Positions 17,783 to 26,118 of a DNA stretch of 64,000 bases are shown piece after piece (position 1 is the first letter of the stretch; each line of letters opens with the position of its first letter). Both the position numbers and the translations under genes were made by a program. The DNA comes from Polaromonas sp. (GTDB taxonomy: Bacteria; Pseudomonadota; Gammaproteobacteria; Burkholderiales; Burkholderiaceae_C): contig JAUXPP010000141.1 of the NCBI GenBank assembly GCA_030683705.1, positions 1-64,000 on the forward strand, read 5' to 3'. Under the pieces are notes generated by a model. It saw only the letters and a list, made by a program, of their open reading frames with translations. It ran no database searches and was not told where the DNA came from.

Positions 17783-18373
17783 ATGACGACCTCCGGCTTC
17801 CTGCTGCAGTCGCCCTCCGCCGATGGGGTGGCGCGGCCCTGCATCGATGTCGCGGTGCTGATGCGGCGCGAGCGTATCGACAATGCCTGGCAGCCCTGGC
17901 GCTGGTCGCTGGCCGACATCGTGCCGCATGAGCCCGGCTTCGGCGCGCAGCCGCGCCTGCTGCTCAAGGACGGGCGCGAAGAGCGCTGGTTGCACCCGGG
18001 CTTGCGCGTCGAGCTGTTTACCGACGATGCCGAGGGTTACTACCTCAACGCCACCACGCAGCAGCCCTGCTTCTGGGTGATGTGGCGCATGGAGGAAGAA
18101 GCCACGCTGGCCGACGAGCCGGTCGCCGTGCCGCAAACCGTGACCTTGAGCTACCACGACGCGGGGCGCTGGCTCGATGCCCAGGAAACCGTCGAGCAGG
18201 TGCCCGCGCCGGCGGACGTGGTGCAGTGGCTGCGGGATTTTGTGGACGCCCACCATGTGCTCGAAGCAAAACGGCGGCAGCGGCCGCAGAGCTTCCAGCC
18301 CTTGCAGGACCGCTTCGGCAACCCGGCACGCGTGAGCACCGGCAAGACGCGCGGGGGCCCCGGCCATGGCTGA
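17783..18373 (+). CDS. DUF3305 domain protein of the formate dehydrogenase locus
   Basis: 196-residue cytoplasmic protein starting MTTSGFLLQSPSADG. The IDVAVLMRRERIDNAWQPWRW segment and RWLHPGLRVELFTDDAEGYYLN mark DUF3305, a family found almost only next to formate dehydrogenase genes of the Shewanella/Burkholderiales type. No catalytic motif is visible; a role in enzyme maturation or electron-transfer assembly is inferred from context. The stop overlaps the DUF3306 gene by 8 nt. Confidence 0.85.
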   Translation: MTTSGFLLQSPSADGVARPCIDVAVLMRRERIDNAWQPWRWSLADIVPHEPGFGAQPRLLLKDGREERWLHPGLRVELFTDDAEGYYLNATTQQPCFWVMWRMEEEATLADEPVAVPQTVTLSYHDAGRWLDAQETVEQVPAPADVVQWLRDFVDAHHVLEAKRRQRPQSFQPLQDRFGNPARVSTGKTRGGPGHG

Positions 18374-19058
18374 GGACGAGCCGCGCGGCTTCCTGGGGCG
18401 CTGGTCGCGCCGCAAGGCCGACGCGCTGCAGGGCAAGCCGCTGGCCGAACCTGTGCCAGCGGCGCCCGTGCCGGCCGCTGCGGCGCCACTGGCGGTCCCG
18501 CCCGGCGAGGCGGAGCCGAAAGCTGCGTCGGCAGCGGACGTGGCCGAGCCCGAAAAGATCATGTCGCTCGACGACGTGAAGCTGTTGACCAAAGACTCCG
18601 ACTTCAAGCCCTTCATGGCCGGCAATGTCGCGCCGGCAGTGCGCAACGCGGCGATGAAAAAGCTGTTCGCCGATCCGCACTTCAACATCATGGACGGGTT
18701 GGACATCTACATCGACGACTATTCAAAGCCCGACCCGATTCCCGAGGCCATGCTCAGGCAGATGAACGGCTCCAGGTTTCTCAATCTGTTTGCCGATGAC
18801 GAAAATGCCGAAGCCGGCAAAAGCCCCGCGACGGCCTCACCGCGGGAAAGTGCGCATGATGCCGCAGACCAAACCGTGGCACAGTCCCGTGAAGACCCGG
18901 ACGCAAGCCGTCCGGACCTGACTCCCCCCGACCATTCGAGCCAACCCGAGCCGTCTCCCGGCTCCGGCGCCAGCCAAGAAGACCATGCCGACACTGATTT
19001 GCGACTGCAACCAGACCATGCCGCTCCAGCCCCAGGCGCTGGGCGCGGCACTCAATGA
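18366..19058 (+). CDS. DUF3306 domain protein of the formate dehydrogenase locus
   Basis: 230 residues. The first ~20 (DEPRGFLGRWSRRKADALQG) and the core PAVRNAAMKKLFADPHFNIMDGLDIYIDDYSKPD match DUF3306, given here only as landmarks near residues 2-20 and 84-120. The C-terminal ~90 residues are Asp/Pro/Ser-rich and probably disordered. Function is unknown; it co-occurs with DUF3305 and the polyferredoxin beside formate dehydrogenase. Its end overlaps the next gene by 74 nt, an unusually long overlap in this compact operon. Confidence 0.8.
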   Translation: MAEDEPRGFLGRWSRRKADALQGKPLAEPVPAAPVPAAAAPLAVPPGEAEPKAASAADVAEPEKIMSLDDVKLLTKDSDFKPFMAGNVAPAVRNAAMKKLFADPHFNIMDGLDIYIDDYSKPDPIPEAMLRQMNGSRFLNLFADDENAEAGKSPATASPRESAHDAADQTVAQSREDPDASRPDLTPPDHSSQPEPSPGSGASQEDHADTDLRLQPDHAAPAPGAGRGTQ

Positions 19059-21114
19059 ATCCCTGACGCTGCATTCGGCACTGTGCCGGCGCGAAGCCGG
19101 CGCCTTCCAGAAAGCTGTCCAGTCGGGCGATGACGTGGTGGTGGCCTGCACCCAGGAAAAACGCCTGTTCGCCGAAGTCGCGCAACAGACGCAGGGCGTC
19201 ACCTCCGTCATCAAGTTCGTCAACATCCGCGAAACCGGTGGCTGGAGCAAGGATGCTTCGGGCGCGATGCCCAAAACTGCCGCGCTGCTGGCTGCGGCCC
19301 ACCTGCCCGATGCCGAACCTGTGGCGACGGTCACCTACAAGAGTGCGGGCCGCCTGCTCATCGTCGGCGCAGTGGACCTGGCCGAGCAGGTCGCGGCGCT
19401 GCTGGCCGACACGCTGGATGTGACGATTTTTGCGCAAGGTGTGTCCGGCCAGGCGCCTGCGGGCTTTCCCGCCCAGGAGCGCCGCTATCCGGTCATCAGC
19501 GGCACCGGCCTGAAACTCAAAGGCTGGCTGGGGGCTTTCGAGGCGAGTTGGGACAAGAGCAATGCCATCGATCTGGACCTGTGCACGCGTTGCAATGCCT
19601 GCGTGGCCGTGTGTCCGGAAGGCGCGATCGACCTGAGCTACCAGGTCGACAGCAGCAAGTGCAGGTCGCACCGCGATTGCGTGGCGGTCTGCAAGGTCGC
19701 CGGTGCGATCGATTTCGGCCGCGAAGCGCAGGCTGTGTCCGAAGCTTTTGACCTGGTGCTGGACCTGGGCCGCGAACCCCTGATCAGGCTGCACGCCCCG
19801 CCACAGGGCTATTTCACCCTTGACATCGCCGGCGGCATCGCATCACCCGGCTTGCTGCCGCTGGTGGTCAAGCTGCGCGACATGGTGGGGGAGTTCGAAA
19901 AGCCCAAATTTTTTGCCTACAAACAGAAACTGTGCGCCCACAGCCGCAATGAAACCGTGGGTTGCAACGCCTGTGTCGACATCTGCTCGGCCGGCGCGGT
20001 CAGCAGCCAGAAGGAACGCCAGCAGATCGTCGTCAATCCCAATCTGTGCATCGGCTGCGGTGCCTGCACGACGGTTTGCCCGACGGGCGCGCTGACCTAT
20101 GCCTACCCGCGCGCCAGCGAGCAGGGCGTGCGCCTGAAGACCCTGCTCGGGACCTATGCGAAGGCGGGGGGCCGCCAGGCGACGCTGCTGTTTCACAGCC
20201 AGGGCAGCGGCCAGCAGGCCGTCGAGGCGCTGGGCCGCGCCGCGCAGCTCGACAAGGCCGTGCACGGCGTGCCGGCCAGCGTGATCCCCCAGGCCCTGTG
20301 GCACACCGCCAGCCTGGGCCTGGATGTCTGGCTCAGCGCCATCGCGTTTGGTGCGTCGCAAGTGGCCGTGCTGGTGACCGACGAGGAAGCGCCGGCTTAC
20401 CTGGCGGGCCTGGCCGAACAAATGACGGTGGCGCAGGCGGTCATGAACGGCATGGGTTACACCGGTGTGCATTTCCATTTGATACAGGCCGGGACGGCGC
20501 AGGCTTCGACCCTGGATGCCGAACTGCAAAAGCTGGCGCTCAACCGTCCACGGCTGCCCGCCATCGCAGCACGTTTTGCGGTGGCACAGGAAAAGCGCAG
20601 TACGCTGGACATGGCGCTGGACCACCTGATGACCCAGGCGCCGGCGGCGCTGCCGGAGGCGATCGAGCTGCCGGCCCAAGGCTCGCCCTTCGGCAGTCTG
20701 CGGGTCAACAAGGATGCCTGCACCTTGTGCCTGAGTTGTGTCAGTGCCTGCCCGGCGAGCGCATTGCAGGACAACCCGGAGCGGCCCCAGCTGCGCTTCA
20801 TCGAGAAAAACTGCGTGCAGTGCGGCCTGTGCGCCACGACCTGCCCGGAGGATGCCATCACGCTGGAGCCGCGCCTGCTGCTCACGCCGCAGCGCAAGGA
20901 GGCGCGCGTGCTCAACGAGAGCCAGCCCTACCAGTGCATACGCTGCAGCAAACCCTTCGGCACGCTCAAGGCCATCGAATCCATGCTCGGCAAGCTGGCC
21001 GGCCATGCGATGTTCCAGGGCCCCGCCGCTGAACGGCTGAAGATGTGCAGCGACTGCCGCGTCATCGACATTTACTCGGCCGACAACGAAATCAAGATCA
21101 CCGACATCCGCTAA
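18985..21114 (+). CDS. Polyferredoxin-like 4Fe-4S protein of the formate dehydrogenase locus
   Basis: 709-residue cytoplasmic protein with many cysteine clusters: CTRCNACVAVCPEGA (from about residue 199), CRSHRDCVAVC, CNACVDIC, CIGCGACTTVCPTGA, CTLCLSCVSACPASA, CVQCGLCATTCPEDA, then two short CxxC motifs near the C-terminus (CIRC, CSDC). At least four complete ferredoxin-type motifs are present. An N-terminal ~190-residue domain contains a possible nucleotide-binding stretch (GRLLIVGAVDLAEQVAALLAD). The family accompanies formate dehydrogenase and probably handles electrons or helps cofactor or cluster loading; the exact role is unproven. The ATG at 18985 lies inside the DUF3306 gene; a later Met at 19018 also overlaps. 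Confidence 0.85.
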   Translation: MPTLICDCNQTMPLQPQALGAALNESLTLHSALCRREAGAFQKAVQSGDDVVVACTQEKRLFAEVAQQTQGVTSVIKFVNIRETGGWSKDASGAMPKTAALLAAAHLPDAEPVATVTYKSAGRLLIVGAVDLAEQVAALLADTLDVTIFAQGVSGQAPAGFPAQERRYPVISGTGLKLKGWLGAFEASWDKSNAIDLDLCTRCNACVAVCPEGAIDLSYQVDSSKCRSHRDCVAVCKVAGAIDFGREAQAVSEAFDLVLDLGREPLIRLHAPPQGYFTLDIAGGIASPGLLPLVVKLRDMVGEFEKPKFFAYKQKLCAHSRNETVGCNACVDICSAGAVSSQKERQQIVVNPNLCIGCGACTTVCPTGALTYAYPRASEQGVRLKTLLGTYAKAGGRQATLLFHSQGSGQQAVEALGRAAQLDKAVHGVPASVIPQALWHTASLGLDVWLSAIAFGASQVAVLVTDEEAPAYLAGLAEQMTVAQAVMNGMGYTGVHFHLIQAGTAQASTLDAELQKLALNRPRLPAIAARFAVAQEKRSTLDMALDHLMTQAPAALPEAIELPAQGSPFGSLRVNKDACTLCLSCVSACPASALQDNPERPQLRFIEKNCVQCGLCATTCPEDAITLEPRLLLTPQRKEARVLNESQPYQCIRCSKPFGTLKAIESMLGKLAGHAMFQGPAAERLKMCSDCRVIDIYSADNEIKITDIR

Positions 21115-21119
21115 ATCCC

Positions 21120-21740
21120 ATGAACCAGCCAGCCCAACTTGTACCGTCCGCGCTGGACGAAGAAACCGCCCGCGCCGAGGTTTATGGCCTGCTCGCCGCG
21201 CTGTATTACGCCGCGCCGCCGGCGGAACTGCTGGAAAACATCCGCGTCGCCGTGACCGAGGCGCCGGCTGCGGGCGCGGTGCTGGAGGCTTCGTGGAGCG
21301 AACTGGTCGGCGCCGCTCGCCGCCTGTCCAGCGAGGCCATCGCGCGTGAATACGAGGCGCTGTTCGGCGGCGTCGGCAAGCCCGAGGTCTACCTGTTCGG
21401 CTCGCACTACCTCAGTGGTTTCCTCAATGAAAAGCCGCTGGCGGCGCTGCGCACCGACCTGGCCGGGCTCGGTCTGGCACGCGACGAAGCCATGCCCGAG
21501 ACCGAGGATCATTTCGCCTACCTGTGTGAGGTCATGCGTTACCTGATTGCCGGCGACGACGTGGCGGTTGCCAACCTCACACGCCAGCGCGAATTTTTTG
21601 CGCGCCATCTTCAGCCCTGGGCGTCGGACCTGTGCGACGCCGTCGGGCGGCATCCCAAAGCCGACTTCTACCGCTGCGCGTCGGCATTCACGCAGGTCTT
21701 CATCAGCGTCGAAGCGCAGGGCTTCGACATGCTGGCGTGA
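21120..21740 (+). CDS. TorD/DmsD-family chaperone for formate dehydrogenase
   Basis: 206-residue all-helical protein of the redox-enzyme maturation (TorD) family. Such proteins bind the twin-arginine signal of a molybdoenzyme and hold it until the cofactor is inserted. Family marks include the YGLLAALYY segment near residue 22, EYEALFGGVGKPEVYLFGSHY, and MPETEDHFAYLCEVM with the conserved E-DH. It starts 5 nt after the polyferredoxin stop and lies upstream of the TAT-dependent catalytic subunit, its likely client. The 277-bp gap that follows probably holds the promoter for the structural genes. Confidence 0.88.
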   Translation: MNQPAQLVPSALDEETARAEVYGLLAALYYAAPPAELLENIRVAVTEAPAAGAVLEASWSELVGAARRLSSEAIAREYEALFGGVGKPEVYLFGSHYLSGFLNEKPLAALRTDLAGLGLARDEAMPETEDHFAYLCEVMRYLIAGDDVAVANLTRQREFFARHLQPWASDLCDAVGRHPKADFYRCASAFTQVFISVEAQGFDMLA

Positions 21741-22017
21741 CGCGCGACGTGCCAGCCGTGGCCCGGCTGCGCGGCATCCGGCGGCGGCGCCTCCTGCCGC
21801 GGGCCGACCGATTCTCAGATTGCGACACTTTCGAGCGATTCGGTGGCTGAACGTAAAAACTAAGCATTCTTATTTTCTCCTATCGTTTTCCCCTAATTCC
21901 GCTCAGTCATCCGATACAAATCGTTGCCCACCCGGCCGGTCTGACGTAAAGTACAGCTAGGCATTGCGGTGCATAGCGCGCCGGTGCATATATCAGCAAG
22001 CTTCCTTGGAGACAGCC

Positions 22018-22224
22018 ATGCAGGACAGCCAGCCAAAACCCTCACGCAGGGGATTTTTCTTCGGCGCCGCCGCCACCGGCGCAGCCGCCGCAGCGGTCGT
22101 TGCCCTGCCGGGCGTGCGACTCCCCGAGGCCGCCATCGCCGAGCCCCAACCTGCCCCTGAAAAAGGCGGTGGCTACAAGCTCTCTGAACACGTCAAGCGT
22201 TACTACCAGACCACACGCATCTAG
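22018..22224 (+). CDS. Small TAT-signal protein of the formate dehydrogenase locus
   Basis: 68 residues. A twin-arginine motif (SRRGFFFGAA) is followed by a hydrophobic Ala-rich stretch and a short tail, GYKLSEHVKRYYQTTRI. It matches the small TAT-target proteins encoded just upstream of formate dehydrogenase catalytic subunits (TIGR02811 type). TTGGAGAC precedes the ATG. It may help assembly or export of the enzyme; no enzymatic domain is present. The 277 bp upstream contain an AT-rich stretch around 21860-21900 where a promoter is likely, but no clear sigma-70 boxes were found. Confidence 0.85.
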   Translation: MQDSQPKPSRRGFFFGAAATGAAAAAVVALPGVRLPEAAIAEPQPAPEKGGGYKLSEHVKRYYQTTRI

Positions 22225-22278
22225 GGCCTGGGCCTTTCCCGTTTCCCCCGTTTCCAGTCCACATACACGGAGAGCTCC

Positions 22279-25254
22279 ATGCTGCTCACGAAAAAGCCTC
22301 ACGGCGTCCATGGCGATCTGGCGCAACGCGCCGGATCCGCACGTTTTGTCCAGAGCCTGTCCCGCGGCCTGTCGAATGCCCTGCCCACCATGGACAGGCG
22401 CGCCTTCCTGCGCCGGTCCGGTCTCGGCGTCGGCGTCGGCCTGGCGGCGACCCAGCTGACGCTGGTCAAGAAAGCCAAAGCCGCCACGCCCGGAGCGGGT
22501 GACGGCACCGGAAAAATCGAGGTCAAGCGCACGGTCTGTACCCATTGCTCGGTGGGCTGCGCGGTGGATGCGGTGGTCGAAAACGGGGTCTGGGTGCGCC
22601 AGGAGCCGGTGTTTGATTCCCCGATCAACCTCGGTGCACATTGCGCCAAGGGCGCGGCGCTGCGCGAGCACGGCCACGGCGAATACCGCCTGCGTTATCC
22701 GATGAAACTGGTCAACGGCAAGTACGAACGCATCAGCTGGGACACGGCGCTCAACGAGATCAGCGCGCGCATGCTGGAGCTGCGCAAGGCCAGTGGCCCG
22801 GATTCCGTCTACTGGGTCGGCTCCTCGAAGCACAACAACGAGCAGGCCTACCTGATGCGCAAGTTCGTGAGCTTCTGGGGCAGCAACAACACAGACCACC
22901 AGGCGCGCATCTGCCACTCCACCACGGTGGCCGGTGTGGCCAACACCTGGGGCTACGGCGCCATGACCAACTCGTACAACGACATGCAGAACAGCAAGTG
23001 CGCGTTGTACATCGGCTCCAACGCCGCGGAAGCGCACCCCGTCAGTCTCCTGCACATGCTGCACTCCAAGGAAACCGGCTGCAAGATGGTCGTGGTGGAC
23101 CCGCGCTTCACGCGCACCGCTGCCAAGGCCGATGAATATATCCGCATCCGTTCAGGCTCGGATATCCCCTTCCTGTTCGGCATGCTGTACCACATCTTCA
23201 AGAACGGCTGGGAAGATACCAAGTACATCAACGACCGTGTTTACGGCATGGAGAAGGTCAAGGCCGATGTGATGGCCAAGTGGACGCCGGACAAGGTCGA
23301 AGAGGCCTGCGGTGTGCCGGAAGCCAAGGTTTACATGGCTGCGGAAATGATGGCCAAGAACCGGCCCTCGACCATTGTCTGGTGTATGGGCCAGACCCAG
23401 CACACCATTGGCAACGCCATGGTGCGCGCCTCCTGCATCCTTCAGCTGGCCCTGGGCAACGTGGGTGTCTCCGGCGGCGGCGCCAACATCTTCCGCGGTC
23501 ACGACAACGTGCAGGGCGCGACCGACGTGGGCCCGAATCCCGATTCACTGCCCGGCTACTACGGCCTGGCGGAGGGCTCCTGGAAACATTTCGCCAAGAC
23601 CTGGGGCGTGGACTTCGACTGGATCAAGGGACGCTACGCTTCCCCCGCCATGATGGGCAAGCCCGGCATCACGGTGTCACGCTGGATCGACGGCGTGCTG
23701 GAGAAAAACGAGTTCATCGACCAGGACCCCAATCTGCGCGCCTGTGTGTTCTGGGGCCATGCGCCCAACTCCCAGACGCGTGGCCTGGAAATGAAGCGCG
23801 CGATGGACATGCTGGACCTGCTGGTGGTGATCGATCCCTATCCGTCGGCCACTGCGGCCATGGCGGCGATGCCCGGCAAGGCGGAAGACCTGAACCCCAA
23901 CCGGGCGGTGTACCTGCTGCCGGCGGCGACCCAGTTCGAGACCAGCGGTTCGGTGACGGCGTCCAACCGGTCCATCCAGTGGCGCGAAAAAGTGATCGAG
24001 CCGCTGTGGGAAAGCCGCAGCGACCACATGATCATGCACCAGCTCGCCGAGAAATTCGGCTTTGCCAAGGAGCTGTCGAAGAACTACAAGATGCAGAAGG
24101 TCAAGGGCATGGACGAACCCGTGCCGGAAGACATCCTGCGCGAGATCAACAAATGCGTGTGGACCATCGGTTACACCGGGCAAAGCCCCGAGCGCCTGAA
24201 GGCGCACATGCGCAACATGCACATGTTCGATGTCAAGACGCTCAGGTCCAAGGGCGGCAAGGACAAGGAAACCGGCTATGACACAACGGGCGACTATTTT
24301 GGTCTGCCATGGCCGTGCTGGGGCACCCCGGAGCTCAAGCATCCCGGCTCGCCCAATCTGTATGACACCTCCAAACACGTCATGGATGGCGGCGGCAATT
24401 TCCGGGCGAACTTCGGCGTTGAAAAAGATGGCGTCAACCTGCTGGCCGAGGATGGGTCGCACTCCAAGGGCGCCGATCTGCAGACCGGCTACCCCGAACT
24501 CGATCACCTGCTGCTCAAAAAGCTCGGCTGGTGGGATGAACTGACCGAAGCCGAGAAAGCTGCGGCCGAAGGCAAAAACTGGAAGACCGACCCCTCAGGC
24601 GGCATGATCCGGGTGTTCATGCAGGGGCATGGCTGCCATCCCTTCGGCAATGCAAAGGCACGCGCAGTGGTCTGGAATTTCCCCGACGCCATCCCGCAGC
24701 ATCGCGAACCGCTGTACGGAAACCGGCCCGACCTCATGGCCAAATATCCGACGCACGATGACAAGAAAGCATTCTGGCGCCTGCCCACGCTGTACAAAAC
24801 CGTCCAGCAAAAGAACATTGCCGACAAGGTGCACGAAAAATTCCCGCTGATCATGACTTCGGGGCGCCTGGTGGAGTACGAAGGCGGTGGCGAGGAAACC
24901 CGCTCCAACCCCTGGCTGGCCGAGTTGCAGCAGGAGATGTTCATCGAAATCAATCCCAAGGTGGCTGCCGAAAAAGGCATACGCAACGGCGAGCGTGCAT
25001 GGGTCAGCACCCCCACCGGTGCGCGCCTGAACGTGCAGGCGCTGGTCACCGAGAGGGTGGGTCCCGACACCGTGTTCATGCCTTTCCACTTTTCGGGACG
25101 CTGGCAGGGCGCAGACATGCTGGCCTATTACCCGAAGGGCGCGGCGCCGGTGGTTCGTGGTGAGGCCATCAACACGGCCACCACCTACGGTTATGACAGC
25201 GTCACGATGATGCAGGAAACCAAAACGACGGTCTGCAACGTCGAGAAGGCATAA
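22279..25254 (+). CDS. Formate dehydrogenase catalytic (alpha) subunit, molybdopterin, Cys-type
   Basis: Periplasmic molybdo/tungsto-enzyme oxidising formate to CO2, 991 residues. The TAT motif MDRRAFLRR begins at residue 38 after an unusually long N-terminal region. The ATG at 22279 is supported by GGAG 6 nt upstream. The 4Fe-4S cluster is bound by CTHCSVGC (from Cys87) and a later Cys. The active-site ligand is Cys212 in ARICHSTTVAG, so no selenocysteine is needed. MGD-binding segments and the C-terminal MopB domain (SGRLVEYEGGGEETRSNPW) are present. It heads the structural operon with the Fe-S, lipoprotein and cytochrome b genes. Confidence 0.95.
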   Translation: MLLTKKPHGVHGDLAQRAGSARFVQSLSRGLSNALPTMDRRAFLRRSGLGVGVGLAATQLTLVKKAKAATPGAGDGTGKIEVKRTVCTHCSVGCAVDAVVENGVWVRQEPVFDSPINLGAHCAKGAALREHGHGEYRLRYPMKLVNGKYERISWDTALNEISARMLELRKASGPDSVYWVGSSKHNNEQAYLMRKFVSFWGSNNTDHQARICHSTTVAGVANTWGYGAMTNSYNDMQNSKCALYIGSNAAEAHPVSLLHMLHSKETGCKMVVVDPRFTRTAAKADEYIRIRSGSDIPFLFGMLYHIFKNGWEDTKYINDRVYGMEKVKADVMAKWTPDKVEEACGVPEAKVYMAAEMMAKNRPSTIVWCMGQTQHTIGNAMVRASCILQLALGNVGVSGGGANIFRGHDNVQGATDVGPNPDSLPGYYGLAEGSWKHFAKTWGVDFDWIKGRYASPAMMGKPGITVSRWIDGVLEKNEFIDQDPNLRACVFWGHAPNSQTRGLEMKRAMDMLDLLVVIDPYPSATAAMAAMPGKAEDLNPNRAVYLLPAATQFETSGSVTASNRSIQWREKVIEPLWESRSDHMIMHQLAEKFGFAKELSKNYKMQKVKGMDEPVPEDILREINKCVWTIGYTGQSPERLKAHMRNMHMFDVKTLRSKGGKDKETGYDTTGDYFGLPWPCWGTPELKHPGSPNLYDTSKHVMDGGGNFRANFGVEKDGVNLLAEDGSHSKGADLQTGYPELDHLLLKKLGWWDELTEAEKAAAEGKNWKTDPSGGMIRVFMQGHGCHPFGNAKARAVVWNFPDAIPQHREPLYGNRPDLMAKYPTHDDKKAFWRLPTLYKTVQQKNIADKVHEKFPLIMTSGRLVEYEGGGEETRSNPWLAELQQEMFIEINPKVAAEKGIRNGERAWVSTPTGARLNVQALVTERVGPDTVFMPFHFSGRWQGADMLAYYPKGAAPVVRGEAINTATTYGYDSVTMMQETKTTVCNVEKA

Positions 25255-25263
25255 GGAAAAATC

Positions 25264-25881
25264 ATGGCAAGAATGAAATTTGTCTGTGACGCCGAGCGCT
25301 GCATCGAGTGCAACGGCTGTGTCACTGCCTGCAAGAATGAAAACGAAGTCCCGTGGGGCGTGAACCGCCGCCGCGTGGTCACGCTCAATGACGGCGTTCC
25401 CGGCGAAAAATCCATTTCGGTCGCCTGCATGCATTGCAGTGACGCGCCCTGCATGGCGGTGTGCCCGGTCAACTGTTTTTACCGCACGGAAGAAGGTGTG
25501 GTGCTGCATGACAAGGACGTCTGCATCGGCTGCGGCTACTGCTCCTACGCTTGCCCCTTCGGCGCGCCGCAGTTCCCGTCGCAGGGCACGTTTGGTGTGC
25601 GCGGCAAGATGGACAAGTGCACCTTCTGCGCCGGTGGCCCCGAGGCACACGGCAGCCAGGCCGAGTTCGAGAAATACGGGCGCAACCGGCTCGCCGAAGG
25701 CAAGCTGCCGGCCTGCGCCGAGCAGTGTTCCACCAAGGCCCTGCTCGCCGGCGACGGTGACGTGGTGGCGGACATCTTCCGCAACCGCGTGGTCCAGCGC
25801 GGCAAGGGGGCCGAGGTCTGGGGCTGGGGCACAGCCTACGGTTCGAAACAGGCCGGCCAGCCCAATGGAGGCAAATCATGA
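25264..25881 (+). CDS. Formate dehydrogenase iron-sulfur (beta) subunit
   Basis: 205-residue ferredoxin-type subunit with four 4Fe-4S motifs: CIECNGCVTAC, CMHCSDAPCMAVCPVNC, CIGCGYCSYACPFGAP and CTFC...CAEQC. It passes electrons from the catalytic subunit to the membrane cytochrome. It has no TAT signal of its own and no C-terminal membrane anchor, so it is probably exported in complex with the alpha subunit. It starts 9 nt after the alpha stop and ends overlapping the small lipoprotein gene by 4 nt. Confidence 0.93.
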   Translation: MARMKFVCDAERCIECNGCVTACKNENEVPWGVNRRRVVTLNDGVPGEKSISVACMHCSDAPCMAVCPVNCFYRTEEGVVLHDKDVCIGCGYCSYACPFGAPQFPSQGTFGVRGKMDKCTFCAGGPEAHGSQAEFEKYGRNRLAEGKLPACAEQCSTKALLAGDGDVVADIFRNRVVQRGKGAEVWGWGTAYGSKQAGQPNGGKS

Positions 25882-26108
25882 TGCGCCTTGTGTTCCTGCT
25901 GGCCTCGGCGCTGGTGCTTGCTGCGTGCGGCGACAAAGAACAAACCGCGGCTGGTGTCAAAAGTGATACCGCGTCGTTCCAGGGGGTGACCGGCCCCGGC
26001 AACGCGTACAACGTGCCGGGATGGAAGCCCGGCGACAAGAACGCCTGGGAGCAGCAGCTCAAGACGCGGCTGCAGAACGGCCAAAACGAATACAACCGTG
26101 TGAAGTAA
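25878..26108 (+). CDS. Small lipoprotein inside the formate dehydrogenase operon
   Basis: 76-residue predicted lipoprotein: signal MMRLVFLLASALVLAAC with lipobox LAAC (Cys17). The mature part of about 60 residues contains TGPGNAYNVPGWKPGDKNAW and a polar helix ending in QNGQNEYNRVK. No known family was recognised. Its position between beta and gamma subunits, overlapping the former (ATGA) and 10 nt before the latter, implies a role in assembling or stabilising the periplasmic complex. Confidence 0.75.
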   Translation: MMRLVFLLASALVLAACGDKEQTAAGVKSDTASFQGVTGPGNAYNVPGWKPGDKNAWEQQLKTRLQNGQNEYNRVK

Positions 26109-26118
26109 GGGAGTTCCC

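Noticed and set aside
21741..22017. Sigma-54 promoter (TGGC-N-TGC type) before the formate dehydrogenase structural genes
   Set aside because: TGGCCCGGCTGCGC near 21760 lacks the TTGC element and proper spacing; no reliable promoter could be assigned.
22279..25254. Selenocysteine in the formate dehydrogenase catalytic subunit
   Set aside because: The active-site codon (residue 212) is TGC for cysteine; no in-frame TGA interrupts the gene.
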